From Hyphomicrobiales bacterium (lineage in GTDB: Bacteria > Pseudomonadota > Alphaproteobacteria > Rhizobiales > Rhizobiaceae): DNA of 57,863 nucleotides. Shown in pieces: positions 25,712-34,615 of the stretch (the stretch's first letter is position 1; each line of letters starts with the position of its first letter). The translations under genes were made by a program, and so were the position numbers. The notes under the pieces were generated by a model, which ran no database searches, had not been told where the DNA came from, and saw only the letters and a list, made by a program, of their open reading frames with translations. The stretch lies in contig UCLB01000002.1 in assembly GCA_900473205.1 (NCBI GenBank), positions 1-57,863 on the forward strand, given 5' to 3'.

Positions 25712-28267
25712 TCAGCCTCTGCGGTTGCGCGCCGAGGGTCTTGCCGTCTCGATTTCGGTATCTTTGACGGCAGGCTCGGGCTTTGGAATATCCTGCTTCG
25801 CCGCGGCAGGCGTTTGAGCCGCGACCGGCTTGTCGCCATCATCCAAGAGCGCGGCCAGCGCATTGGGATTGTTGTCTGCATCGACGTGAATGTTCAGATT
25901 GCGCTGCTTCATGGGAATGCTGATGCCTTCCTCATGGAACCGCTTCAAAATCTCCATACGCAGATTGTTCTTGACGGTGAGGCCATGGCTGAGATCGGCC
26001 AGATGGAATCGAAGCTCGAAGTCCAGTGCGAATTCTCCGAACCGCAGGAATTCCACATGCGGCTCCGGGTTGCGCAGAACCGGGGTCTGCTTCTTCACCA
26101 GTTCCAGCAGAATATCCATCACCCGCTGCGGATCCGTATCATAAGACACGGAAACGGGAATTTCGGCACGCTGGATGCGGTTTCTATGCGTCCAGTTGCC
26201 GACGGAGGAATTGATGAATTCCGAGTTCGGCACGATGATGGACTGGCCGCGGAAGGTTTCGATCTCGGTTGCACGCACTGACAGACGTTTGACGGTGCCT
26301 TCGACCGTGCCTGTCACCACCCAGTCACCCACCTTGAAGGGGCGCTCGACCAGCAGGATGAGACCGGACACGAAGTTCGACACGATGTTCTGCAAGCCGA
26401 AACCGATACCGACCGACAGTGCCGAGGCGACGAGTGCGAGGCTGGAGAGATCGAGACCCGCAGACGAAATGCCGAAAATGGCCGCAACCACCACACCGAG
26501 ATAGCCGATGCCGGTGCCAACGGAGTTGCGAACGCCCGCATCCACCTGTCCGCGTGCCATGACGTTGCGGTCCAGCCATTTCTGGAACCAGCGAGTGATC
26601 GCATAGCCGATGACGAAGACGAGAATGCCGGTGATGATGCTGATGAGCGAGATGGAGGTTTTGCCGATGGAAAAGCCGGTTAGCAGGCGATAGGCCCAGC
26701 TTTCGATATCGCCGGGCTGGAAGCCCCAAGAGAAGAGAACGAGCGGTACGCCGAAGATGAGCGCGATGCAGTAGATACCGAGTCCGGCGGCAAGGCCCGC
26801 CTGATCCAGTGGCACGGGACCGAGCCCGAAGCGCTTGCCGAGATAACGTCCCACCAATGTTTCTGCAAACACGCCCTGCTTGGAAATGGCGCGACCGGAG
26901 AGAATGCCGATATACATGGTGGCGATGACGGCGCCGGTGGACACGATCTGCGTTGCCAGAAACCGCGCTAGCCCCACATAGCCTGTCAGGCACGCGCCAA
27001 TGAGCAGCAGGCCACCGAAGCGCAGCAGGGCCGAAAGCCAGCGCGGCATGGGGTGGTCTCGGACATCCTCATCACCTTCCTTGCTGGCCAGCGGCTTCAC
27101 GAAGGACAGCGTAAAGAGAATGATGCCGATGATGATGGAGGCAACGAAGCTTTTGGCGACGGTGAGAATGAGCGGTGAATTCAGCGTTTCACTGATGGTG
27201 CTGAAGAGGTAGTCGAGACCATTGACCAGCGCCATGACGAGCATGGCAGAGGAGATGATGTGCGCGCCGCGCGTAGACACATTCAGCAGCCGCCATTCCG
27301 GCTGCGTGGGCGCGAAGATCGCGTAGGTGAGCCGTGACACGAAATAGATGAAGGCAACGATATACATTGCCACAAAGAAGATCGGCGCTATGTCCGGCCG
27401 CAGGACGCCGAAGTTGTCGAGCAAAAAGACCGAAGCACCCATGAACAGAAAGACCGACATGGACTGCACTGTCGTTGACCAGAAGGCCACCGACAGACGC
27501 CGCAGATAAGACGGCTCTCCCGAGAAGGCCTTACGCTCCATTCTGTGCCCCAGCAGGCGGTAACCACCCACCATGAACAAAAGCGCCGCCAATACGGACA
27601 GCGAAACCGCGCCGAACATGGACAGACGCTTGTAGTTCCAGACGAAGATTGCCCAGCCGGTCAGCGAACTGCTGAGCGCCGAAATCTCGCCACCAAAGGC
27701 TTTGGCGGCATCTGCCAGAACCGGCAGAGAAATTTCCGTGCGCTTGAAAAGCGTGGCGGCAAACAAGGTGCGCCGGATGGAGGTGATGTTGTTGGAGAGG
27801 CGAGCGGCATTGGACGCGACGCTTTCGGCATCTCCCAGCACCGCGTTGATCTGGGCCTTCTCGGCATTCAGCTTCGTGCGCTCGTCGGTCACAACGCTTG
27901 CTTCGGGCGGCTGGCCGTCCTTGGGTGGTTCACCAAGTGAGGTGATGCGTGAGTTGATTTCATCCAGACGTGCGCGCAGGTGGCCGACGGTGGCGGCAGC
28001 ATTGCCCGCCAGATCATCCGCCTTGCCCTTCAGATCGACCAGCTTGGTGTCGTCGTTGCGCTGGTTTTCCGTCTGCTGGGTGATGTCAGCCAGAATGGCC
28101 TTGTTTTCCAACATCCGCGCTTCGGCGCGCTGTGCCAAGGGCAGGGAGGTGTCTTCGGTAACAGAGCCGGGCGCTTGCGCCATAACGGACGGGGCGGGGA
28201 GCATCCACAGGGCCACGAAGGCCAACAGAATCGGCAGTACCCGGCACTGCCGTATGGAGAATGTCAT
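25712..28267 (-). CDS. Large mechanosensitive channel (MscS superfamily, DUF3772)
   Basis: 851 residues: signal peptide ending SVMAQA, a periplasmic helical DUF3772-type region with coiled-coil character (about 40-200), about ten membrane helices (about 205-620), and the MscS pore and beta domain. The pore-lining segment reads ALSVGIGFGLQNIVSNFVSG, followed by ERPFKVGDWV. A Pro/Ala/Lys-rich tail ends the protein. It should open under membrane tension to release solutes during osmotic downshift. The size is that of MscK/YbiO-like members. A terminator follows at 25659. It stands alone. Confidence 0.9.
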   Translation of the reverse strand: MTFSIRQCRVLPILLAFVALWMLPAPSVMAQAPGSVTEDTSLPLAQRAEARMLENKAILADITQQTENQRNDDTKLVDLKGKADDLAGNAAATVGHLRARLDEINSRITSLGEPPKDGQPPEASVVTDERTKLNAEKAQINAVLGDAESVASNAARLSNNITSIRRTLFAATLFKRTEISLPVLADAAKAFGGEISALSSSLTGWAIFVWNYKRLSMFGAVSLSVLAALLFMVGGYRLLGHRMERKAFSGEPSYLRRLSVAFWSTTVQSMSVFLFMGASVFLLDNFGVLRPDIAPIFFVAMYIVAFIYFVSRLTYAIFAPTQPEWRLLNVSTRGAHIISSAMLVMALVNGLDYLFSTISETLNSPLILTVAKSFVASIIIGIILFTLSFVKPLASKEGDEDVRDHPMPRWLSALLRFGGLLLIGACLTGYVGLARFLATQIVSTGAVIATMYIGILSGRAISKQGVFAETLVGRYLGKRFGLGPVPLDQAGLAAGLGIYCIALIFGVPLVLFSWGFQPGDIESWAYRLLTGFSIGKTSISLISIITGILVFVIGYAITRWFQKWLDRNVMARGQVDAGVRNSVGTGIGYLGVVVAAIFGISSAGLDLSSLALVASALSVGIGFGLQNIVSNFVSGLILLVERPFKVGDWVVTGTVEGTVKRLSVRATEIETFRGQSIIVPNSEFINSSVGNWTHRNRIQRAEIPVSVSYDTDPQRVMDILLELVKKQTPVLRNPEPHVEFLRFGEFALDFELRFHLADLSHGLTVKNNLRMEILKRFHEEGISIPMKQRNLNIHVDADNNPNALAALLDDGDKPVAAQTPAAAKQDIPKPEPAVKDTEIETARPSARNRRG

Positions 28268-28420
28268 CGTGAACGCCCTTCTGCTCTTTCCGAATCACTG
28301 CGCCAAGGTAGTAGGCCGCTTAAAGGTTTCAAGCATGTCCTGCTCATGGCGCCCCGGCGCCACCTTGAAGAAAATATTAGAATCGCCAAATATGATTGTG
28401 CAGCAACCGAGGAGGAAATC

Positions 28421-28672
28421 ATGGAATCTGCTGGAATTGGCTGGATCGCCGCAATCATCATTGGTGGCATAGCCGGTTGGCTCGCCGAAAAATTCATGAA
28501 GAGCAATATGGGTGTTTTCATGAACATCCTTCTCGGAATCGTCGGCGCCATCGTCGCCAACGCGATTCTGGCAGTATTCGGCATCGTTCTGACGGGATGG
28601 ATCGGATATCTGATTGCAGGCTTCATCGGCGCTTGTATCCTGATTGCGATAGCGCGAGCTTTCAGGCGTTGA
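28421..28672 (+). CDS. GlsB/YeaQ/YmgE-family small membrane protein
   Basis: An 83-residue protein with three hydrophobic helices (about 5-25, 30-53 and 57-80) rich in Gly and Ile: GWIAAIIIGGIAGWLAEKFM, NILLGIVGAIVAN, GYLIAGFIGACILIAIAR. This is the transglycosylase-associated protein family, often induced by general stress; the biochemical role is unknown. ATG 28421 has GGAGG nine bases upstream. It is divergent from the channel gene and is followed by a weak hairpin at 28696-28719. Confidence 0.88.
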   Translation: MESAGIGWIAAIIIGGIAGWLAEKFMKSNMGVFMNILLGIVGAIVANAILAVFGIVLTGWIGYLIAGFIGACILIAIARAFRR

Positions 28673-28695
28673 CGAGAAATAAAATTATCGGGTGA

Positions 28696-28719
28696 AAAAG
28701 CCCGGTTTTTCAGGCTTTT
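28696..28719 (+). terminator. Weak terminator after the GlsB-type gene
   Basis: AAAAGCC and GGCTTTT form a 7-bp stem with a T-rich 10-base loop, ending in TTTT. It lies 23 bases after the stop. Confidence 0.4.
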
Positions 28720-28774
28720 CCAGCGTGGCTGTCATTTTTCCGACGCAAAAATCGAAGAAATTTCATTTCCACGC

Positions 28775-28803
28775 TGGACAAGCAGAATGATCGTCTTTAT
28801 ACG
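28775..28803 (+). promoter_or_regulatory. Promoter of tRNA-Lys
   Basis: TGGACA (28775-28780) and TATACG (28798-28803) are separated by 17 bases and lie 30 bases before the tRNA. Confidence 0.45.
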
Positions 28804-28833
28804 GCCACTCACACCGCCAGACACGGCGGCGGC

Positions 28834-28909
<76 letters not shown>

Positions 28910-29256
28910 TTTTATCTAACGATCTCAATTCGTTATGTGTCTTAGAGACGATCCCAAACAAGCTGGAATAGTTGGACCTGGTTGCTGAAATCTGCGAGGA
29001 TTTCGTATCTCAAGTGCTACGTTGTTAAATGCGACGCGTTGGTGAAGCGGGCCTCCATAAGGCGTCTGACTGACCATCAAGTTGATCTCGTCTTCAGTAT
29101 CTCTTAAAATCGCTATATCTTTTTTCGCGCAAACTAAAATCTTGTTTTCGCTCTGTACTTAGAGACGCCGACCATAATCTGCGGCCCGGAACAAGCCGTT
29201 GCATTTTTTGCGGAATTGTTCATTTGATGCCTATCCAATTTGCCTTGGGGTAGCGT
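28910..29256. other. Gene-poor region downstream of tRNA-Lys
   Basis: About 350 AT-rich bases. The minus strand holds an open frame from 29158 to a TGA at 28925-28927 (about 78 codons), but the only ATG (29077) would give 50 residues, and no family was recognised. It could be a remnant of something integrated at the tRNA or chance. The antiporter promoter must also lie here. Confidence 0.4.
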
Positions 29257-30840
29257 ATGGACGGGACACGTCTTTTCGAGCTCGTAATTGCGATGTTGCT
29301 CGCGATTATCGTTCTTCACTATATTGCGCAACGTCTGGGCCTGCCGCCATCGGTGGCGCTTCTGGCTGGCGGCGCGATGTTGGCATTTGTCCCCGGTCTG
29401 CCTCCGATCTCGGTCAATCCCGAACTGATTCTGGTGATCTTTCTGCCGCCGCTTTTGCTGGATGGTGCATGGTCGATTGCGGTGGACCGGTTGAAGCGGC
29501 ACGTCTTCGGGATAGCGTCGCTCGCCATTGGCGCGGTGTTGTTTACGACGATCATTGTTACGGTTGTCGTCCACCTCCTGATGCCATCCTTGCCATGGGC
29601 GGCCTGTGCGGCGCTTGGAGCCATCGTTTCACCTCCCGACGCGGTTTCGGCTCGTGCCGTGCTGGAGCGTGTCCATCTGCCGCGGCGACTTCAGATACTT
29701 CTTGAAGGCGAAAGCTTATTAAATGACGCCAGCGGACTGGTGCTGTTCCGGTTTGCCGTCGCGGCTGCTGCGGGCGGTACGTTTAGCACGATAGACGCTC
29801 TCGGTACCTTCTTCGTTCTGGCTATTGGCGGCGCTGCGGTGGGCGTTGTCGTCGCGTTCGCATGGGTGAAGCTCGTCCGCCGATTGGGTGACGAGTATCT
29901 TATGATCGCGGCGACGGCGATTATGTCATGGGTTTCTTATCTCGTGGCGGAGCAGATCCATGTATCGGGTGTCATCGCCACCGTGACTGCGGGGCTGATA
30001 GCATCATGGCACCAGCACACGGTCTTGTCCGCAGCGACGCGAATGCGCGGCACGTCCTTCTGGAACGTTCTCGTCTTTTTAATGGAGGCTGCGGTCTTCA
30101 TCCTCATCGGGCTATCGCTTCGCGACGTGGTGGAACGAGGGTGCGGTTTCGGCGCACTTGTCCAATCGATGGCTCTTCCGGCCACCGTGATCCTCGTCAC
30201 GCTTGTGGTGGCACGGTTTGCCTGGATATTGGGAGCAGACCTCGTCATCAGGCTGTTCCACTCTACCGGGCGAGCGCGCACCGTGCCGATCGGGGCAGGT
30301 GGCGTGGCCGTGCTGGGCTGGGCAGGCATGCGAGGCGTCGTGACGCTGGCGCTCGCCTTGAGCTTGCCGGGAGATTTTCCGGGCCGCGATTTCATCCTCG
30401 TAATGTCATTCGCGGTTATCGTGGGAACGGTTCTTTTACAGGGAACGACGCTTGGGCGGGTGGTCGGCTGGGCGGGCCTTGGAGACATCGAAACGGAGCG
30501 CGCACCGCTGACGATGAGTGAGGCGGAAGCCGCTATGGCAGACGTGCAGCTCAAGACGGTGCAAAATCTTGCCTATGACGGCGATGGTCAGCTCGTCCAT
30601 CCACAACTGCTGAAGAGGTATGAGCATCGATTGGCGGCAAGCGTAAGATATGCCGAGCGCACTGAACATTATTCACCACTTCTTCACGCCCATTTCGACG
30701 TCGTTCTGGAAGCGGTTGCAGCGGGCAGGCGGGAGCTGATCAGGCTCCACCGCGCCGGGCAGATCGACGACGAAACGCTTCGGGAACTCGAACGTGATCT
30801 CGATCTCGAGGAGCTGAGCGCGATCTCGGCGAAGGACTGA
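29257..30840 (+). CDS. CPA1-type Na+(K+)/H+ antiporter
   Basis: 527 residues: about 12 membrane helices up to residue 410, then a hydrophilic tail of about 110 residues ending in an acidic helix (LRELERDLDLEEL). The cation-exchange core is seen in SPPDAVSARAVLERVHLP and EGESLLNDASGLVLFRFAVA, matching NhaP/YjcE-like members of the CPA1 group. It exports Na+ or K+ in exchange for protons at the inner membrane. The Shine-Dalgarno site is poor (GGGGTAGCG). The gene stands alone after tRNA-Lys. Confidence 0.88.
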   Translation: MDGTRLFELVIAMLLAIIVLHYIAQRLGLPPSVALLAGGAMLAFVPGLPPISVNPELILVIFLPPLLLDGAWSIAVDRLKRHVFGIASLAIGAVLFTTIIVTVVVHLLMPSLPWAACAALGAIVSPPDAVSARAVLERVHLPRRLQILLEGESLLNDASGLVLFRFAVAAAAGGTFSTIDALGTFFVLAIGGAAVGVVVAFAWVKLVRRLGDEYLMIAATAIMSWVSYLVAEQIHVSGVIATVTAGLIASWHQHTVLSAATRMRGTSFWNVLVFLMEAAVFILIGLSLRDVVERGCGFGALVQSMALPATVILVTLVVARFAWILGADLVIRLFHSTGRARTVPIGAGGVAVLGWAGMRGVVTLALALSLPGDFPGRDFILVMSFAVIVGTVLLQGTTLGRVVGWAGLGDIETERAPLTMSEAEAAMADVQLKTVQNLAYDGDGQLVHPQLLKRYEHRLAASVRYAERTEHYSPLLHAHFDVVLEAVAAGRRELIRLHRAGQIDDETLRELERDLDLEELSAISAKD

Positions 30841-31025
30841 GGTAGATATTTTTGAAGTGTCCGTTCGCGTCTGGTGGGGTTGGGAGAAAGCTTCTTTAGT
30901 GTCCTGCCGAGTCTCAAATCCTTGCCCCGATGACTATCGTCTCAATCCTGCAACACATATATTAAACATCGCAAATAAGCCGGTCCCTCCGCAAAGCCGT
31001 CTCATTCTCCATCATAATCTAGGGA

Positions 31026-31259
31026 ATGAGAGTTGTTACCAACATATTGATCCTCGTTGCGGGTGCGGTCGGAAGCGGGCTTGCTGCTGCCTTTACGGTG
31101 ACCGTGATGGCGGAGGCGGGCGCGCTTGGATCTTGCTTCGAAGGAAGCTGTGCCTATGCCGGGCTGTTCATGGCGTTTCCCCTGACATGGTTCATCCTGT
31201 TTTCGCTGTTTCTGATGGCGATGCTGATCTGGCGGCGAAAGCCGAGACGGGATTATTAG
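31026..31259 (+). CDS. Small two-helix membrane protein
   Basis: A 77-residue protein with helices at about 5-30 (NILILVAGAVGSGLAAAFTV) and 45-68 (GLFMAFPLTWFILFSLFLMA), two Cys in the loop between them (GSCFEGSCAYAG), and a basic tail RRKPRRDY, which suggests N- and C-termini in the cytoplasm and a possible periplasmic disulfide. Not recognised. AGGGA directly before the ATG is a weak start signal. It lies about 185 bases after the antiporter on the same strand. Confidence 0.55.
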   Translation: MRVVTNILILVAGAVGSGLAAAFTVTVMAEAGALGSCFEGSCAYAGLFMAFPLTWFILFSLFLMAMLIWRRKPRRDY

Positions 31260-31518
31260 GGCTGGACAAGGGGATTTCACACGTCCTATCATATGTCACC
31301 TACCGGATACACGCGGTTCGCGCGTGGAAAAGCTGGGAGAGTGTATCTGCACGCCCTTCATGAACTTGACACATCCGCACATATATCCGACTCTCCGACC
31401 CGCTGGGGATTCGTAGTTCTGATGCTTTTTCATCATCATGATGGACAGGCGTTCGAGCGTTTGAATGTGCGCGTCTCCTGACATCATGCTCAGGCGATGC
31501 GATAGAATGGAGTGCTTT

Positions 31519-31731
31519 ATGCGCGCTTTGATCAATTCTCCGTCGCTTTCAATCGACACCATGGATTATCAGGCCGAATGCCAGTTTGCCCTCGAGCCAT
31601 CGATCAATGGGCTTCTGGAGAAGGCCGAAGGTGCGGGCTGGGATCGTCAACATGCCGTGCTGGCCATTGTGGCGCTGGCCAGCAATCAGGTTCCTGAAAG
31701 CAGCTTCACGGACGATCGTTCGCTTTCCTGA
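31519..31731 (+). CDS. Small soluble protein of unknown function
   Basis: A 70-residue protein. ATG 31519 has GGAG six bases upstream, which decides the start against an in-frame ATG at 31465. The sequence is amphipathic (LEPSINGLLEKAEGAGWDRQHAVLAIVALASNQ) and could form two helices. No signal peptide, no known family. A weak hairpin (ACACTTC/GAAGTGT, 31738-31757) follows the stop. Confidence 0.55.
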   Translation: MRALINSPSLSIDTMDYQAECQFALEPSINGLLEKAEGAGWDRQHAVLAIVALASNQVPESSFTDDRSLS

Positions 31732-31737
31732 AGCGTG

Positions 31738-31757
31738 ACACTTCTCTTTTGAAGTGT
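31738..31757 (+). terminator. Weak hairpin after the 70-residue gene
   Basis: ACACTTC pairs with GAAGTGT around TCTTTT; TTCAGCTTTT follows. Stem short and AT-rich. Confidence 0.35.
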
Positions 31758-31878
31758 TTCAGCTTTTGTCGAATCGCGAATAGATTTTTCTTCCGATTGC
31801 GGGTGGTGTGGTGTTAGCCGCCGACGATATGGCCCCTGAAATCGGCATTAGTGCATGATATTGCAGGCATACAACAAT

Positions 31879-31910
31879 AAACCCGCCGATCATCTCGGCG
31901 GGTTTGCTTT
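31879..31910. terminator. Bidirectional terminator
   Basis: AAACCCGCCGA (31879-31889) and TCGGCGGGTTT (31895-31905) form an 11-bp stem. On the plus strand TTTGCTTTTT follows; on the minus strand TTTATTGTT. It closes the alcohol dehydrogenase gene ending at 31937. Confidence 0.85.
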
Positions 31911-31936
31911 TTGGGTCGATGATGCTCGCCTGAAAG

Positions 31937-33004
31937 TTAAGCGGCAGCCTGTTTTGGCATGCTCTTCATGTCGATGACGAATCGGTAGCGCACGTCGCTT
32001 TTGATCATACGCTCATAGGCTTCGTTGATCTGGTCGATATTGATCATCTCGATATCCGCAGCAATGCCGTTCTCAGCGCAGAAATCCAGCATTTCCTGGG
32101 TTTCGGGAATGCCACCAATCATGGAGCCAGCGAAAGTCTTGCGGCCCGGGATAAGGCTGAAGGCATGAACCGACAGCGGCTTTTCCGGTGCGCCGACCTG
32201 AACCAGGGCGCCATCACGCTTGAGCAAAGCGAGGTAGGAATTGATGTCATGGTCCGCAGCAACGGCGTCGATGATGAGATCGAGGCTGGAAGCCGCTTTC
32301 TTCATCTGTTCCGGGTCCTTGGAGACGATGACTTCATGTGCGCCAAGCTTCTTGGCGTCATCCGCCTTGCCGGGAGAGGTGGTGATCATGACGACCGTGG
32401 CGCCCATGGCATTGGCCAGCTTGACCGCCATATGGCCGAGACCGCCGAGGCCCACGACGCCGACGCGGGTGCCGGGACCGGCATTCCAGTGGCGCAGTGG
32501 CGAATAGGTGGTGATGCCAGCGCAGAGCAGGGGTGCCGCGGCTGCCGGATCGAGGCTCTCGGGAATATTCAGCACGTAGCGGTCATCCACGACCACATGG
32601 GCGGAATATCCACCCAGCGTATGCGCATCACCGCCCATGGCCTTGTCGGGGGCGTTGTAAGTGCCGGTCATTCCCTTTTCGCAATAATTCTCAAGGCCTT
32701 CTGCGCAGCTCGGGCAATCGCGGCAGCTATCCACGATGCAGCCAACGCCAACGCGGTCGCCCGTCTTGAACTTGGTGACTTCGGAGCCGATGCGACCAAC
32801 GCGGCCGATGATTTCATGGCCGGGAACGCAAGGGAAAAGCGAGCCTGCCCATTCAGCGCGGGCAGTGTGGATATCCGAATGGCAGACGCCGCAGAATTCG
32901 ATTTCAATTTCTACATCACGCGGGCCAGGATCACGCCGCTTGATGGTAGCGAGTTTCAGCGGAGAAGAGCCATCGTCGCAGGCATAGGCTGAAGTTGTGA
33001 ACAT
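31937..33004 (-). CDS. Zinc-dependent alcohol (aldehyde) dehydrogenase, YahK/CAD-like
   Basis: A 355-residue cytoplasmic reductase of the cinnamyl-alcohol-dehydrogenase group of medium-chain dehydrogenases. Catalytic zinc ligands are in CGVCHSDIH and PGHEIIG, structural-zinc cysteines in SCRDCPSCAEGLENYC, and the cofactor motif is GVVGLGGLGHMAVKLA with a following VMITTSPGK that suits NADPH. Broad aldehyde reduction is expected. ATG 33004 follows AGGTGA. It ends at a strong terminator and is about 105 bases from lipB on the same strand. Confidence 0.9.
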   Translation of the reverse strand: MFTTSAYACDDGSSPLKLATIKRRDPGPRDVEIEIEFCGVCHSDIHTARAEWAGSLFPCVPGHEIIGRVGRIGSEVTKFKTGDRVGVGCIVDSCRDCPSCAEGLENYCEKGMTGTYNAPDKAMGGDAHTLGGYSAHVVVDDRYVLNIPESLDPAAAAPLLCAGITTYSPLRHWNAGPGTRVGVVGLGGLGHMAVKLANAMGATVVMITTSPGKADDAKKLGAHEVIVSKDPEQMKKAASSLDLIIDAVAADHDINSYLALLKRDGALVQVGAPEKPLSVHAFSLIPGRKTFAGSMIGGIPETQEMLDFCAENGIAADIEMINIDQINEAYERMIKSDVRYRFVIDMKSMPKQAAA

Positions 33005-33110
33005 GTGATGTCACCTATTTTCTGGTTTATCGGATTGAGCAAAGGGCCGGATGGCAATCCAGCTTTGCGGAGCGAAGAAACGTCGGTCGATGCAGAAGGT
33101 TGCCGGGGCA

Positions 33111-33845
33111 TCAGCCCGCAGGATTGGCCACTTCGTTTTCCGCTGCGCCAAACACTTCCTCGAAGGCTTCGCGCAACAGAACATCGACATCTTCCATCAT
33201 AACCGGCAATCCCAGATCGACAAGGCTGGTTACGCCATATTGCGTGATGCCGCAGGGCACGATGCCGGTAAAATGCGTCAGATCCGGCTCCACATTGATC
33301 GACAGGCCGTGGAAGCTGACCCATTTGCGCAGGCGAATGCCAAGTGCGGCGATCTTGTCCTCACTCATGCCGCCATCTGGCAACAGCGGTTTTTCCGGGC
33401 GGCGCACCCAGACGCCGACGCGGTCTTCGCGGCGCTCGCCACGCACATTCATTTTATCCAGCGTGCGAATGATGACATCTTCCAGCGCAGCAACATAGGC
33501 GCGCACATCTTGGCTGCGGCGCTTGAGGTCCAGCATGACATAGACCACGCGCTGGCCGGGGCCGTGATAAGTATATTCGCCGCCGCGACCGGTAGCGAAA
33601 ACCGGAAAACGATCCGGCTCTATAAGATCGGCGGAATCGGCGCTGGTGCCAGCGGTGTAAAGCGGCGGATGCTCCAGCAACCAGACAAGTTCATTCGCTT
33701 CGCCTGCCGCAATCGCCGCAACTTCGCGTTCCATCTCGGCAATGGCATGCTCATAAGGCACAAGGCCATCGGAGATTCGCCAGCGAACCGGTGCAGAACC
33801 GGGCTCGGCAAACATATTTGTCTGGATATCGGTGCGTGTGAGCAT
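33111..33845 (-). CDS. lipB: Octanoyltransferase LipB
   Basis: The 244-residue enzyme moves octanoate from acyl carrier protein to the lipoyl domains of 2-oxoacid dehydrogenases and GcvH. Motifs: [30 protein letters not shown], the catalytic Lys region [13 protein letters not shown], and the catalytic Cys in [15 protein letters not shown] (near residue 197). ATG 33845 has AAGGA eight bases upstream. It provides the cofactor arm for the glycine-cleavage-type metabolism that the dehydrogenase elsewhere in the window may feed, though the genes are not linked. Confidence 0.94.
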   Translation of the reverse strand: MLTRTDIQTNMFAEPGSAPVRWRISDGLVPYEHAIAEMEREVAAIAAGEANELVWLLEHPPLYTAGTSADSADLIEPDRFPVFATGRGGEYTYHGPGQRVVYVMLDLKRRSQDVRAYVAALEDVIIRTLDKMNVRGERREDRVGVWVRRPEKPLLPDGGMSEDKIAALGIRLRKWVSFHGLSINVEPDLTHFTGIVPCGITQYGVTSLVDLGLPVMMEDVDVLLREAFEEVFGAAENEVANPAG

Positions 33846-34034
33846 GAAAATGTCCTTTCCACAGCCTTCTCGCAGAATGATTTCAGCGCTGCAAGTCCAG
33901 CGTTTGCGGGCTTCTTCGATATAGGGATGATGTGGGCGGTTTTTAATTTCAAAAATCTGTCATGACGCTCTTGTGCACCCAAAATCCTTTTGCTACATGC
34001 ACCTCCGTCGGCGCAAGTCGGCATCTACCACGAT

Positions 34035-34119
34035 GCGGTCGTGGCGGAATTGGTAGACGCGCAGCGTTGAGGTCGCTGTGGGGCAACCCGTGGAAGTTCG
34101 AGTCTTCTCGACCGCACCA
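34035..34119 (+). tRNA. tRNA-Leu (anticodon GAG)
   Basis: An 85-base class II tRNA with a long variable arm. Acceptor GCGGTCG (34035-34041) pairs with CGACCGC. The anticodon stem CAGCG/CGCTG holds TTGAGGT with GAG. CCA is encoded at 34117-34119. Confidence 0.95.
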
Positions 34120-34122
34120 AAG

Positions 34123-34152
34123 AAACCCGCTTCGGCGGGTTTTTTCTTTTTT
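34123..34152 (+). terminator. Intrinsic terminator of tRNA-Leu
   Basis: AAACCCGC, loop TTCG, GCGGGTTT, then a run of T (34139-34152, one C). It begins three bases after the tRNA. Confidence 0.9.
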
Positions 34153-34257
34153 ACCAATATTTTCCGCGCGTTTGTTAAAGTGAAAATCCAGCGCAATTTC
34201 AGCAATGGATGGACCGCTTACGCTTCGTGCGTTGGATATCTGCTAATGCCAGCGCGT

Positions 34258-34515
34258 TTAACGCTGGCGGCTTCTGGCAGCGGCAGTGCGGCGTTTGCTG
34301 ACCTGTTTCTTGGCCGGTGTCGCTTTGGGTTTGCGTGTCGTCTTGCCACCCAGTGCGGCTTCAAGAATGCTGCCGACAATGCCGCCTCCAAGCGACGTGT
34401 TGGCTTTGGTCCGACGCTTGGTGCGTCTGCTCTGCTTCACACCGGTTTTCTTGAGGATTTCGGACATGGCGCCTTTGACGACGCCGCTTATCAGCTGATC
34501 AACAATTTTCGACAA
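34258..34515 (-). CDS. Small basic protein of unknown function
   Basis: 85 residues, with a mildly hydrophobic N-terminal helix (IVDQLISGVVKGAMSEILKK) followed by strongly basic low-complexity segments (KQSRRTKRRTKAN, then RKPKATPAKKQVSKRRTAAARSRQR). It could bind nucleic acid or acidic membranes; no family was recognised. The start is a TTG at 34515 with AGAGG about six bases upstream. No other in-frame start gives a comparable product. It lies convergent with tRNA-Leu and divergent from the hydrolase-like gene. Confidence 0.5.
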   Translation of the reverse strand: MSKIVDQLISGVVKGAMSEILKKTGVKQSRRTKRRTKANTSLGGGIVGSILEAALGGKTTRKPKATPAKKQVSKRRTAAARSRQR

Positions 34516-34615
34516 ATGCGCCTCTCATGCCTATAAAATGTCATCATTTATAATATAGGTGCGGCGCCCAACATCAAGCGATCTTTCGGGGTTGCCCGTT
34601 TCAGGATTGCTTCTC

